Source: Verrucomicrobiota bacterium (GTDB lineage Bacteria > Verrucomicrobiota > Verrucomicrobiia > Opitutales > Opitutaceae). From it: a DNA stretch of 46,318 bases. This document shows positions 1 through 8,390 of the stretch, in pieces. The stretch is taken from positions 1-46,318 of the forward strand of contig JAPLTR010000851.1 in assembly GCA_026398065.1 (NCBI GenBank). The letters are read 5' to 3'. Made by a program: the position numbers and the translations under genes. The notes beneath the pieces were generated by a model, which saw nothing but the letters and a program-made list of their open reading frames with translations, was not told where the DNA came from and made no database searches. How positions within the stretch are numbered: position 1 is the stretch's first letter; each line of letters begins with the position of its first letter.

Positions 1-1
1 T

Positions 2-733
2 CAGAAGGCGCTGCGCCCCCACGACGAGGATCTCGGCGTCCCGCAGGTCGCGGCGGTGTGTGTCTATCCCGCGATGGTGAAGCACGCGCGCAAGGCGCTC
101 GGCAGCGACACGGCGGTGCGCATCGCGTCGGTCGCGACGGCGTTTCCCAGCGGGCAGGCCCCGCTCAAGACCCGCCTCGGCGAGGTGAAGGCCGCGGTGG
201 CCGACGGCGCGGATGAGATCGACATGGTGATCAACCGCGGGGCGTTTCTCGCGGGCGAGTTCGGCGAGATGCATGACGAGATCGCCGCGGTCGTGCAGGC
301 CTGCGGCAGTGCGACGCTCAAGGTGATCCTCGAGGTCAGCGAACTCGAGACCTACGACAACATCCGCGCCGCGTCCTTCCTCGCGATGCGCGTGATCCGC
401 GAGGGCGATTTCATCAAGACCAGCACCGGCAAGACCTCCCTCAACGCCACGCTCGGCAACAACCAGGTGATGATCGAGGCGATCCGTGACTACTATCTGG
501 ATACCGGGATCTCGATCGCGATGAAGCCCGCCGGCGGCATCCGGACGGCGAAGCAGGCGCTGACCTTCCTCGTCGCCATCAAGGAGACCCTCGGCGACGC
601 GTGGCTCAACAACGCCCGCTACCGCTTCGGGGCGAGCTCCCTGCTCAACGACCTGCTCCGCCAGATCGAAAAGGAGAAGACCGGCGCGTATCAGGCGCCG
701 TATTACTTCAGCGAGGCCGCCGAGAGCTACTAA
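2..733 (+). CDS. deoC: Deoxyribose-phosphate aldolase, 5' end outside window
   Basis: Cleaves 2-deoxyribose 5-phosphate to glyceraldehyde 3-phosphate and acetaldehyde, the last step of deoxynucleoside catabolism. The reading frame is open from base 2, so the start codon lies left of the window and the ATG-like codon near 56 is internal; the residues before it (QVAAVCVYPAMV) are the conserved beta-1 strand of the family. The Schiff-base lysine is the first K of FIKTSTGK (416-418) and the second catalytic lysine is in MKPAGGIRTAK (524-526). The C-terminus, with GDAWL...RFGASSLLNDLLRQI followed by a Tyr-rich tail, resembles the long human/actinobacterial DERA class rather than the shorter E. coli type. 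It is followed after 19 bases by an aldehyde dehydrogenase that could oxidise the acetaldehyde released. Function is certain; the substrate link to the dehydrogenases is inferred from context. Confidence 0.95.
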   Translation, partial: QKALRPHDEDLGVPQVAAVCVYPAMVKHARKALGSDTAVRIASVATAFPSGQAPLKTRLGEVKAAVADGADEIDMVINRGAFLAGEFGEMHDEIAAVVQACGSATLKVILEVSELETYDNIRAASFLAMRVIREGDFIKTSTGKTSLNATLGNNQVMIEAIRDYYLDTGISIAMKPAGGIRTAKQALTFLVAIKETLGDAWLNNARYRFGASSLLNDLLRQIEKEKTGAYQAPYYFSEAAESY

Positions 734-752
734 ACCCCCAGCACGATCTTCC

Positions 753-2267
753 ATGCCCACGCTCGCTTCCGAGAAAAAATCCCCCCGCGCCCCCGGCCGC
801 TCCGGCCGTCCCGCGCCCGAACTGATCTTCGGCGACCTCTGGGAGTTCGATCCCGCGCCGGAGACGGCGGACCCGAAGCTCAAGGCGCGTTACGAGCTGT
901 TCATCAACGGCCAGTTTGTCGCGCCGAAGTCCGGCAAGTATTTCGACTCCATCAACCCGGCCAACGAGCAGAAGCTCGCCGAGATCGCCCTCGCCGGCCC
1001 CGCCGATGTCGATGCCGCGTATCAGGCGGCCAAGGCCGCGTACGATGGCGTTTGGGGAAAAATGCCCGGCCGCGAGCGCGCGAAGTACCTCTTCCGGATC
1101 GCCCGCCTGCTGCAGGACCGCGCGCGGGAGTTTGCCGTCGCGGAGACGCTCGACGGCGGCAAGCCGATCAAGGAGGCGCGCGACTTCGACGTGCCGATGG
1201 CCGCCGCGCATTTCTTCTACCATGCCGGCTGGGCCGACAAGCTCGACTACGTCGCGCCGGGCCGCCGGGTCGCACCGCTCGGCGTCGTGGGCCAGGTGAT
1301 ACCGTGGAATTTCCCCCTGCTGATGCTCGCGTGGAAACTCGCCCCTGCGCTCGCGATGGGCAACACCGTCGTGCTCAAGCCGGCCGAGACCACCTCGATC
1401 ACCTGCCTCAAGCTCGCGGAGATCTTCCAGGACGCGGGCCTGCCGCCGGGCGTGGTTAATTTCGTGACCGGCGCCGGCGAGGTCGGCGCGGCCGTGATGG
1501 GCCACGCGATTCCCGCCAAGATCGCGTTCACCGGCTCGACGGAGGTCGGCAAGATCATCATGCGCTCGCTCGCGGGCACCGACAAAAAGATGACGATGGA
1601 GCTGGGCGGGAAGGCGGCGAACATCGTGTTCGACGACGCCCCGCTCGACCAGGCCGTCGAGGGCATCGTCAACGGCATATTCTTCAATCAGGGCCACGTG
1701 TGCTGCGCCGGCTCGCGCCTGCTCGTCCACGAGCCGGTCGCGGACCTCGTGCTCGCGAAGCTCAAGAACCGCATCAAGGTCCTGCGCGTCGGCGATCCGA
1801 TCGACAAGAACACCGTCGTCGGTGCGATCAACTCAAAGGAGCAGCTCGGCAAGATCACGGCAATGGTCGCGAGCGGCGTGAAGGAGGGCGCGGAGATGTA
1901 CCAACCGCCGTGCAAGCTGCCGACGAAGGGCTTTTATTTCCGCCCGACGCTCTTCTCCGGCGTGAGCATGAGCCACCGCATCGCGCGCGAGGAGATCTTC
2001 GGCCCCGTGTTGAGCATCCTGACGTTCCGCACGGTCGACGAGGCCGTCGAGAAGGCCAACAACACCGCCTACGGCCTGAGCGCCGGCGTGTGGACCGACA
2101 AGGGCTCGCGCATCCTGAAGATGTCCACCGAGCTGAAGGCCGGTGTCGTCTGGGCCAACACCTACAACAAATTCGACCCGACGTCGCCTTTCGGCGGCTA
2201 CAAGGAAAGCGGCTTCGGCCGCGAGGGCGGCCGCCAGGGCCTGCTCGATTACTGCAAACTCGTCTGA
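753..2267 (+). CDS. Aldehyde dehydrogenase (catalytic, ALDH16-like N-terminal half)
   Basis: NAD(P)-dependent aldehyde dehydrogenase of 504 residues. The cofactor region shows IPWNFPLLML and FTGSTEVGK. The general base is E283 in MELGGKAANIV and the nucleophile is C317 in GHVCCAGSR, exactly 34 residues apart as in ALDH2 (E268/C302). The C-terminal EEIFGPVLSI and SPFGGYKESGFGREGG motifs are present, so the enzyme should be active. It begins 19 bases after deoC and is followed by a half-size dehydrogenase that lacks a catalytic domain; the two add up to 792 residues, close to the roughly 800 of ALDH16, where the second domain is also inactive. Acetaldehyde from DeoC is a plausible substrate, but that is inference. 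No Shine-Dalgarno is visible; the start follows 'gatcttcc'. Confidence 0.93.
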   Translation: MPTLASEKKSPRAPGRSGRPAPELIFGDLWEFDPAPETADPKLKARYELFINGQFVAPKSGKYFDSINPANEQKLAEIALAGPADVDAAYQAAKAAYDGVWGKMPGRERAKYLFRIARLLQDRAREFAVAETLDGGKPIKEARDFDVPMAAAHFFYHAGWADKLDYVAPGRRVAPLGVVGQVIPWNFPLLMLAWKLAPALAMGNTVVLKPAETTSITCLKLAEIFQDAGLPPGVVNFVTGAGEVGAAVMGHAIPAKIAFTGSTEVGKIIMRSLAGTDKKMTMELGGKAANIVFDDAPLDQAVEGIVNGIFFNQGHVCCAGSRLLVHEPVADLVLAKLKNRIKVLRVGDPIDKNTVVGAINSKEQLGKITAMVASGVKEGAEMYQPPCKLPTKGFYFRPTLFSGVSMSHRIAREEIFGPVLSILTFRTVDEAVEKANNTAYGLSAGVWTDKGSRILKMSTELKAGVVWANTYNKFDPTSPFGGYKESGFGREGGRQGLLDYCKLV

Positions 2268-2398
2268 GTATTTTGAGACACAGATAACACGGAGTCCCTG
2301 AATGCAGATCACACCGAGCAATCCCTGTCCGAGCCTCCGTGATCTCCGTGCCGCCTCAGTGTCCTCTGTGAAAAAACCTGCCTCCGTTTCCTTTTAAA
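2268..2398 (+). repeat. Intergenic CACGGAG/CTCCGTG phrase repeat with fold-back
   Basis: The 131-base gap between the two dehydrogenase genes is less GC-rich than its flanks and is built of short related phrases. CACAG and CACGGAG (2280-2294) recur as their complements CTCCGTG (2344-2350) and CTCTGTG (2364-2370), so the segment can fold back on itself. Similar CACAGAG/CACGGAG strings are, from general knowledge, a common intergenic repeat type in Verrucomicrobiota and Planctomycetota. It contains no open frame or promoter I can defend. It may have inserted between two originally fused or tightly coupled genes. Confidence 0.55.
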
Positions 2399-3265
2399 AT
2401 GTCCCGACTTCCCATCACCAAGACCCCGAAAGTTTACGTCGGCGGCGCGTTCATCCGCTCCGAGAGCGCGCGCGTGTATCCGCTGAAGGACGCCGCCGGG
2501 GAGTTTTTCGCCAACGTCCCGCAGTGTACGCGCAAGGATCTGCGCAACGCCGTCGAGGCCGCCGCCAAGGCGGGCCCCGGCTGGGCGAAGCGCACCGCCT
2601 ACAACCGCGGCCAGATCATCTACCGTCTCGGCGAGATGATCGAGGCGCGCGCCGGTGAGATGGCCGACGCGATCGCGCTCGGCGGCGCCTCCAAGGCCGC
2701 CGCGGCCCGCGAGGTCGCCGCGACGGTGGACCGCCTCATCTATTACGCCGGTTGGGCCGACAAGTACGAGCAGGTGCTCGGCAACGTGAACCCCGTGGCG
2801 GCGCCCTATTTCAACTTCACAGTCACCGAGCCGATGGGCATCGTGGGCGTCCTCGCGCCGGAGGACACCCCGCTGCTGGCGCTGGTCTCGCTCTTCGCGC
2901 CCGCCATCACCAGCGGCAACACCGTGATCGCGCTCGCCTCGAGTTCACAGCCCTATCCCGCGATTCTGCTCGGCGAAATGCTCGCCACGAGCGACCTGCC
3001 GGGCGGCGTGGTGAATCTCCTGACCGGTTTCCGCAAGGAAATGGTCCCGACCTTTGCGACGCACACGCACCTGCGCGCCCTCGTGGGCGCGGCCAACGCC
3101 GACGAACGCAAGGCGCTCGCCCTCGGCGCGGCCGACAGCGTGAAGCGCCTCCATCTCGTGAAGTCCGAGGAACCGCCCGACTGGTACGCCGACACCGCGC
3201 AGAGCGTTTACGCCGTGCGCGACACGGTGGAGTACAAGACGACCTGGCACCCGATCGGGGCGTGA
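2399..3265 (+). CDS. Truncated, catalytically dead aldehyde dehydrogenase (ALDH16-like second domain)
   Basis: A 288-residue protein of the aldehyde dehydrogenase fold containing only the N-terminal, cofactor-binding part. The region equivalent to the PWNFP loop reads LAPEDTPLLAL, so the oxyanion-hole Asn is lost, and there is no Glu or Cys catalytic segment. It ends in its own stop codon with the conserved-looking tail VEYKTTWHPIGA, so it does not look like a simple truncation of an active enzyme. Together with the upstream active dehydrogenase it matches the two-part architecture of ALDH16, whose second domain is a non-catalytic ALDH fold. I infer a structural or oligomerisation partner of the upstream enzyme. 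The start follows an AT-rich 'ccttttaaa' without a Shine-Dalgarno motif. Confidence 0.85.
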   Translation: MSRLPITKTPKVYVGGAFIRSESARVYPLKDAAGEFFANVPQCTRKDLRNAVEAAAKAGPGWAKRTAYNRGQIIYRLGEMIEARAGEMADAIALGGASKAAAAREVAATVDRLIYYAGWADKYEQVLGNVNPVAAPYFNFTVTEPMGIVGVLAPEDTPLLALVSLFAPAITSGNTVIALASSSQPYPAILLGEMLATSDLPGGVVNLLTGFRKEMVPTFATHTHLRALVGAANADERKALALGAADSVKRLHLVKSEEPPDWYADTAQSVYAVRDTVEYKTTWHPIGA

Positions 3266-3286
3266 GCGGTCCGGCCGGCCCGCAGT

Positions 3287-3655
3287 TTATTTTTTCCGTT
3301 TCGGCGCCGCGACGGTCGGCGGGCGGGCGGTGGTCTCGCGCCGAGTCCGTTTCATCCGGTCAAAGTCGGTCCGGAGCTGCTGCTTGAACTCGACGGGGAT
3401 CGCGTTCCAGTGGCAGCCCATCAGCGCGCCTTCCAACGCGTTGGCCAGCAGCACGCTCGCGGGGTGGCCCGCGGCGCGGACGCGCCGACAGGCTTCGATC
3501 GTGCCGATGCGCTCCAAGTCCGCGCGGGTGGCGATCTTGGCGGCTGCGAGCCAGGCCGACGACTTCGGTCCGAGGTTGAGAAGGGTCGTGAGCGGGGCGG
3601 CGGCTTCGCCGGGGGAGGGGCGAAAGGGCAGGATGCGTTCAGGCGGGCGGGGCAT
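3287..3655 (-). CDS. TfoX/Sxy C-terminal domain protein
   Basis: A 122-residue protein whose middle part (LLNLGPKSSAWLAAAKI...IEACRRVRAAGHPAS...LANALEGALMGCHWNAIP) is the helix-hairpin-helix-like C-terminal domain of TfoX/Sxy, here without the N-terminal domain. In gammaproteobacteria full-length TfoX activates competence genes; stand-alone C-terminal domains are widespread and their role is not known. The C-terminus is strongly basic (RRETTARPPTVAAPKRKK), which would suit nucleic-acid binding. It is convergent with the dehydrogenase gene, 21 bases away. Family assignment is firm; function is not. Confidence 0.8.
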   Translation of the reverse strand: MPRPPERILPFRPSPGEAAAPLTTLLNLGPKSSAWLAAAKIATRADLERIGTIEACRRVRAAGHPASVLLANALEGALMGCHWNAIPVEFKQQLRTDFDRMKRTRRETTARPPTVAAPKRKK

Positions 3656-3781
3656 GGGGATCTTTGCCCAACGGTTGCCGGTGGAACGGCGGCGGGCGAA
3701 CGGAAATTCGCCTCCCCGCTGGCATGCCTTCGGCTGAGGGGGCTTGAGAAAATCCTCACACCAGACTCACTCCGCCTACTT

Positions 3782-4895
3782 ATGACGCTTTCCGCTTCCC
3801 GTACCCTTGGCCGTTGGTGCTCGTCGGCAGTTTTGCTTGGCTCGCTGTTCGTCCTCGCCGTCGGCGCCCACGCGCAGACCCCGCCGCCGTCCCCGGCCAG
3901 CAATGCCCTCGCGCGCCAGATCGTGAGCGATCCGAAGTTTCGGGCGGCGGTCGGCGTGTACGAGCGCGACCATGAGCGTTTCGTCGCGGACCTGATCAAG
4001 CTCACCGAGATCCCGGCCCCGCCGTTTGGCGAGGAGCCGCGCGCCCGCGCCTACATGGCGATGCTGAAAGATGCGGGGCTGGAGAACGTCGAGATGGACG
4101 CCGAGGGCAACGTGATGGGGCTCTGGAAGGGCAAGTCCGGCGGCGCGGTCCCGCTGCTCGCGGTCGCGGCGCACCTCGACACCGTGTTTCCCGAGGGGAC
4201 GGACGTGAAGGTGAAGCGCAACGGCACGCGCCTGATGGCGCCCGGCATCGGCGACGACACCCGCGGGCTGGCCCTCCTGCTCGCGCTGATCCGCGCCATG
4301 CGCGAGGCGAAGGTTGAGACCGCGGGCGACATCCTGTTCATCGGCAACGTGTGCGAGGAGGGCCCCGGCGACCTGCGCGGGGTGCGGTATCTCTTCACCA
4401 AGGGTCCGTGGAAGGACAAGATCAAGCGGTTCATCACCGTCGACGGCGGCAACATGGACATCGTCACCAACTCGGGCCTCGGCAGCCTGCGCTACAAGGT
4501 CACGTTCAAGGGGCCGGGCGGGCACAGCTGGGGCGCGTTTGGCAATGTGAGCCCGGCCTTCGCGATGGGCGACGCGATCGCTCGTTTTGGCCAGCTCAAG
4601 GTGCCGAAGAGTCCGAAGGTTTCCTACAACGTCGGCATCGTTTCCGGCGGCACGTCGGTGAACTCGATCCCGTTTGAGACCGCGATGGAAGTCGACATGC
4701 GCGCGGTCGATCCGGCGGCGCTCAAGGACATCGACGCCAAGTTCAAGAAGATCATCGGCGAGGCCGTCGAGGCGGAGAACGCGGCGCGGGCGCGGTCACT
4801 CGCTGGACGAGTGGGTCGATGTCGAAAAGACCCAGGCGGTGAAGGATTTCGAGCTCGCGGCGGCGATGATCCTGAGCATCGCGGAGCTGCCGTAA
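3782..4895 (+). pseudogene. M20 family metallopeptidase with internal deletion and frameshift
   Basis: Begins at ATG 3782 with a signal peptide (AVLLGSLFVLAVGAHAQ), predicting export. The frame then shows the M20 zinc-site motifs: AAHLDTVFPEG, GIGDDTRGLA, CEEGPGDL and TVDGG, plus the dimerisation domain with GGHSWGAFGN. Near 4781-4796, a run of 'gcg/cgg' repeats, similarity switches from frame 2 to frame 3: AVEAENAARAR is followed out of frame by HSLDEWVDVEKTQAVKDFELAAAMIL, the normal family C-terminus with the last zinc-ligand His. About 65-70 residues that normally lie between these two blocks are missing, so this is a deletion and not a single-base slip. Translation of the upstream frame continues to 5323 as nonsense. 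As given the gene cannot make a functional enzyme; sequencing or assembly error at this GC-rich run is a real alternative. Confidence 0.8.
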
Positions 4896-4932
4896 GGCGG
4901 GGCGGAAGCCGGAACCGCGAAGACTGTGCCGG

Positions 4933-5436
4933 CTACGGCGCGGAGCGGGGGCTCTTCGGCTTCGCGGTTGGTTTCGACTTCGCCTGCGCGGCGGCCTTCT
5001 CAGCGAACTGCTCGACGAGTTTTTCGATGCGGCGGGTGCGCGTCTCGGCGGTCCGGACGGCGTTGAGCTGTTCGATCACGACGCGCCGGGTGGAGGGCGC
5101 GGCGCGCTGCCAGGCGCCCTCGGCGGCCGGGCGAAATTTGAGCGCGCGCAGCAAATCCGGCGGCACCGTGACCGTGCGCGGCGAGCGGTCGGGGATGAGC
5201 GTGATGTCGAGTGCGTCGCCGACCTGGAGGCCGGCGGCGCGGAAGACGTCGGCATGCAGCGAGACGCGGCCGCGGCCCTCGCGGCTGGGCGTCACGGTGG
5301 AGGCGTGGGCGTCGCCGGCGTAGCGGATCGTCACCGGGATATGCCGGGCGCGGCCGAGTTCCTCGACGACGGCGGCGGGGACGTCGATCCAGTAGCCGGG
5401 GCCGACTTTGGCGATGGTGGCGCGGAAGGTGGGCAC
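4933..5436 (-). CDS. YdeI/OmdA-type protein with DUF1905 domain
   Basis: A 167-residue protein. The N-terminal 90 residues form a DUF1905-type beta-barrel (TIAKVGPGYWIDVPAAVVEELG...RVSLHADVFRAAGLQVGDALDITL). The following VPPDLLRALKFRPAAEGAWQRAAPSTRRVVIEQLNAVRTAETRTRRI is the YdeI/OmpD-associated helical domain found in proteins annotated as 'bacteriocin-protection' proteins. The tail is Lys/Ala/Pro-rich. The molecular role of the family is not established. It lies 40 bases downstream of ribokinase on the same strand and could be co-transcribed with it. No membrane segment or signal peptide is seen. Confidence 0.8.
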   Translation of the reverse strand: MPTFRATIAKVGPGYWIDVPAAVVEELGRARHIPVTIRYAGDAHASTVTPSREGRGRVSLHADVFRAAGLQVGDALDITLIPDRSPRTVTVPPDLLRALKFRPAAEGAWQRAAPSTRRVVIEQLNAVRTAETRTRRIEKLVEQFAEKAAAQAKSKPTAKPKSPRSAP

Positions 5437-5476
5437 GGGGGCGGGAGGAGCGGGAAGGGCGATCCGGAAGTCCGGC

Positions 5477-6442
5477 TTACTTTTGCTTCAGGAGTTTTTC
5501 GATGGCGCGTTGCGCGGGCATCGAGGGCGCGGTGCCGAATTTCGTGACGGAGAGGGCGGCGGTCGCGTTGCCGTAGCGGGCGGCGGTGGCGATGTTGCCG
5601 TCGTAGCGCGCGAGGCCGGCGGCGAATCCGCCGACAAACGCGTCGCCCGCGCCCGTGGTGTCGACGACCTTGATCCCGCGGTGCGCGGGGATGAAGAGGT
5701 GGCCGCGGTGCTGCGAGACGAAGCAGCCGCGCGCGCCGAGGGTGACGATGACGGTCGGAAGCTCGAAGGCGCGGCACAGACGGTGGAGGTCGTGCGGGCT
5801 GAGCGCGCGGAGGGATTTTTCGGTGAAGCCGCGGCGGTTCACGAGTGTGACGAACTCGGTCTCGTTGGGAATGAGGACGTCGGTGTAGTCGAGGATGCGC
5901 GGGTCGAAGTCGGCGCGCATCGGCGCGGGGTTGAGGACGGTGGTGACGCCGGCGCGCCGGGCGGTGCGGAAGACGTGGGCGTTGAGCGTCAGCGAGGTCT
6001 CGTGCTGGCAGACGACGACGCGCGCGCCGCGGACGAGGTCGGCGGGCACGTCGCGCGGGGCGAGGGCGGCGTTGGCGCCGAGGGCGATGACGATCTGGTT
6101 TTCGCCGCGACGGTTGACGAGGATGGCGGCGTTGCCGGTGGGGAGCTTTTTGCGGGCGAGGTGGAGGTCGATGCCCTCGGCGCGGAGAAACGCCTCCGCC
6201 TCGCGGCCAAAGCCGTCGTCGCCCACCGCGCCGACGAAGGCGGTCGCGCCGCCCGCGCGCGCGGCGGCGACGGCCTGGTTGGAGCCCTTGCCGCCCGGGC
6301 CGGTCTGGAACCGGCCGACGATCGTCTCGCCGGGGGAGGGAAACTCGGCGCACGACCACGTGAGGTCCTGGTTGAAGCTGCCGACGACGACGATGGAGGG
6401 TTTCACGGCCGGGAGGCTGGCCGGTGGCGTCCGCCCTGACAA
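5477..6442 (-). CDS. rbsK: Ribokinase
   Basis: PfkB-family sugar kinase of about 321 residues that phosphorylates ribose (or deoxyribose) at O5. Family signatures are GGKGSNQAVAAARAG near the N-terminus, PAPMRADFDPRI and IPNETEF in the middle, and DTTGAGDAFVGGFAAGLAR near the C-terminus with the catalytic Asp of GAGD. The first 13 residues before VKPSIVVVGSFNQDL are not conserved in type, so a GTG start at 6408 is a possible alternative. It is divergent from the LytS-type kinase gene. The presence of deoC and deoA in the same window supports a role in pentose or nucleoside salvage; the exact sugar cannot be read from sequence. Confidence 0.9.
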   Translation of the reverse strand: MSGRTPPASLPAVKPSIVVVGSFNQDLTWSCAEFPSPGETIVGRFQTGPGGKGSNQAVAAARAGGATAFVGAVGDDGFGREAEAFLRAEGIDLHLARKKLPTGNAAILVNRRGENQIVIALGANAALAPRDVPADLVRGARVVVCQHETSLTLNAHVFRTARRAGVTTVLNPAPMRADFDPRILDYTDVLIPNETEFVTLVNRRGFTEKSLRALSPHDLHRLCRAFELPTVIVTLGARGCFVSQHRGHLFIPAHRGIKVVDTTGAGDAFVGGFAAGLARYDGNIATAARYGNATAALSVTKFGTAPSMPAQRAIEKLLKQK

Positions 6443-6524
6443 GCCGCGCGCCGCTCATCCTGCGCGGCGCGCCGTTCGTCCAAAGTTTGCGCTCCCGCGG
6501 GGGTGGCTGTGTAGTCTCGTTTTC

Positions 6525-7652
6525 ATGCAACCCGCTCTCACGACCGAAGTCCTGGAGGACGACGCTCCCCGCCGCCAGCGCGCGAAGGAGCGGCTCTACG
6601 TCATCTGCCAGACGGCGGGCTGGGGGCTGTTTTTGATCCTGCAGATCACCTTCATGCGGGTGTTCTGGTCGCGCCGCCCGCCGACGGCGGACGAGCAGCT
6701 GAGCGACATCAGCATCATCGTGATGGTGATCCTCGAGGGCCTGCTCGTGTCGCACTATACCCGCGCCCTCACCACCCGCTGGGGCTGGAAACGGCTGGGC
6801 TGGCGCGCGCTGCTGCCGCGGCTGCTGTTCCTCAGCCTCGTGCAGTCGGCGGTCTGGTCGCTGGCGGGCTACGGTTACACGCATGGCCTCCTGCGGCTCC
6901 CCGTGCGGGCCGACGTGGGACTGGGGATTTCCATCTCGGTGAGCGTGATCAACGGCGCGATCATGTTTTCCGGCTGGTGGTGCGTCTACATGCTCTACCA
7001 CGTCTTTCATCGGCTGGAGATCGAGCGCCTGCGGACGGGCGCGGCCAGCAAGGAGGCGGAGCTTCGCGCGCTGAAGGCGCAGGTGAACCCGCACTTCATC
7101 TTCAACTCCCTCAACTCCCTCCGCGCCCTCATCGACGAGGATCCGGCGCGGGCGCGGCAGTCGGTCACCCAGCTCGCCAATCTCCTGCGCTACTCGCTGC
7201 AGAGCGGCCAGCTGGAGACGGTGCCGTTCGAGGATGAACTGGGGGTCGTCAACGACTACCTTGCCCTCGAGCAGGTCCGGCACGAGGAGCGCCTGCGGGT
7301 GCGCCTCGACATCGATCCCGAGGCGCTGCCGCTGCCGGTGCCGCCGATGCTCCTGCAGACGCTGGTGGAAAACGCCGTAAAATACGGCATCTCCACCCGG
7401 GCCGAGGGCGGCGAGATCGCGATCATCGCGCGCTGCGAGCGCGGCATGCTCCACCTGCAGGTCACCAACCCCGGGGAGCTTGCAACCGCCGAGACCAAGA
7501 CCCGCGCCGTCTCGACGGGCGTCGGGTTGCGCAATGCCGCGGAGCGCCTGCGCCTCCTCTTCGGCGAGACGGCCACCCTCCGCCTGCGCGCCGAATCCCC
7601 CTCGCTCGTCGTGGCCGAGGCCGTGCTGCCGCTGCAGCTCCACCGCGCATGA
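6525..7652 (+). CDS. LytS-type sensor histidine kinase
   Basis: A 375-residue membrane kinase. Four hydrophobic segments fill the first 165 residues (AGWGLFLILQITFMRVFW, IIVMVILEGLLV, LLFLSLVQSAVWSLAGYGY, ISVSVINGAIMFSGWWCVYML). A short linker leads to the His_kinase (PF06580-type) segment LKAQVNPHFIFNSLNSLRAL with phospho-acceptor H190, and a GHKL ATPase with LVENAVKYGI and GVGLRNAAERLRLLFG. The stop overlaps the start of the LytTR regulator gene (ATGA at 7649-7652), so the two are a cognate pair. The operon order kinase-regulator-ABC ATPase-ABC permease matches the NatK/NatR-NatA/NatB arrangement of Bacillus. The start is ATG 6525, just after 'ctcgttttc', with no Shine-Dalgarno; the upstream in-frame extension overlaps the promoter region. 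Confidence 0.9.
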   Translation: MQPALTTEVLEDDAPRRQRAKERLYVICQTAGWGLFLILQITFMRVFWSRRPPTADEQLSDISIIVMVILEGLLVSHYTRALTTRWGWKRLGWRALLPRLLFLSLVQSAVWSLAGYGYTHGLLRLPVRADVGLGISISVSVINGAIMFSGWWCVYMLYHVFHRLEIERLRTGAASKEAELRALKAQVNPHFIFNSLNSLRALIDEDPARARQSVTQLANLLRYSLQSGQLETVPFEDELGVVNDYLALEQVRHEERLRVRLDIDPEALPLPVPPMLLQTLVENAVKYGISTRAEGGEIAIIARCERGMLHLQVTNPGELATAETKTRAVSTGVGLRNAAERLRLLFGETATLRLRAESPSLVVAEAVLPLQLHRA

Positions 7653-8383
7653 AAGCCCTCCTCATCGACGACGAACGGCTCGCGCGCAACGAGCTCCGCC
7701 GCCTGCTCGCGGCGTTTCCGGAGATCGCGATCGCGGGCGAGGCCGCCAATGCGAAGCAGGCCCGCGAGCAGCTGGCGACGCTCCAGCCGGACCTGCTCTT
7801 TCTCGACGTGCAGATGCCGGGCGAGACGGGCATGGAGCTGCTGGAGTCGCTCGAGGCGCCCATGCCGCACGTGATCTTCACGACCGCCTACGACGAGTTT
7901 GCGGTGAAGGCCTTCGAGCTGAACGCCCTCGACTACCTGCTCAAGCCCGTCGATCCCGCGCGCCTCGCCGCCGCCATCGGGAAGCTGCGCGACAAGGTCG
8001 CGGGCGGGACGGCGGAGGGCGCGACGCGGGCCGCGCCGCGCGACCGGCTCGCCGCCGAGGACAAGGTCTTCGTACGCGAGGGCGACCGGTGCTGGTTTGT
8101 CGAAGTGAAGTCGATCCGCCTGCTGGAGAGCGAGGGCAACTACACCCGCGTGCATTTCGAGAACGCGCAGCCGCAGCTCTTCCGCTCGCTCAACGCGATG
8201 GAGGAGCGGCTCGACCCGAAGTACTTCTTCCGCGCCAACCGCCGCCAGATCATCAATCTCGCGTGGATCGACAAGATCGAGCCCTGGTTCAGCGGCGGCC
8301 TGCTCGTCCACCTGAAGGGCGCGGCCAAGGTCGAGCTGAGCCGGCGCCAGGCGCAGGAGTTCCGCGACAAAATGAGCCTGTAA
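7649..8383 (+). CDS. LytTR-family response regulator
   Basis: A 244-residue two-domain regulator. Residues 1-120 are a REC domain with acidic pocket IDDE, phospho-acceptor D53 in LFLDVQMPG and the conserved Lys in LLKPVDPARL. Residues about 137-244 are a LytTR DNA-binding domain (VFVREGDRCWFVEVKSIRLL, GNYTRVHF, FFRANRRQIINLAWI), which normally binds paired direct repeats upstream of target promoters. It overlaps the sensor kinase gene by four bases and precedes the ABC transporter genes by seven bases, so control of that transporter is the simplest expectation. Assignment is secure; the target promoter is inferred. Confidence 0.93.
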   Translation: MKALLIDDERLARNELRRLLAAFPEIAIAGEAANAKQAREQLATLQPDLLFLDVQMPGETGMELLESLEAPMPHVIFTTAYDEFAVKAFELNALDYLLKPVDPARLAAAIGKLRDKVAGGTAEGATRAAPRDRLAAEDKVFVREGDRCWFVEVKSIRLLESEGNYTRVHFENAQPQLFRSLNAMEERLDPKYFFRANRRQIINLAWIDKIEPWFSGGLLVHLKGAAKVELSRRQAQEFRDKMSL

Positions 8384-8390
8384 CCCTCCT

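Noticed and set aside
753-1730. Several frames antisense or overlapping to the dehydrogenase gene
   Set aside because: Typical GC-rich shadows without motifs; the dehydrogenase frame is complete with catalytic residues.
4674-4895. Separate 73-codon gene at the end of the M20 peptidase
   Set aside because: Only its last 32 residues are protein-like and these are the M20 C-terminus; the start is out-of-frame antigenic nonsense within the peptidase gene.
5331-7643. 770-codon minus-strand frame over ribokinase and the LytS kinase
   Set aside because: Arg/Pro-rich nonsense crossing two well-supported genes on different strands.
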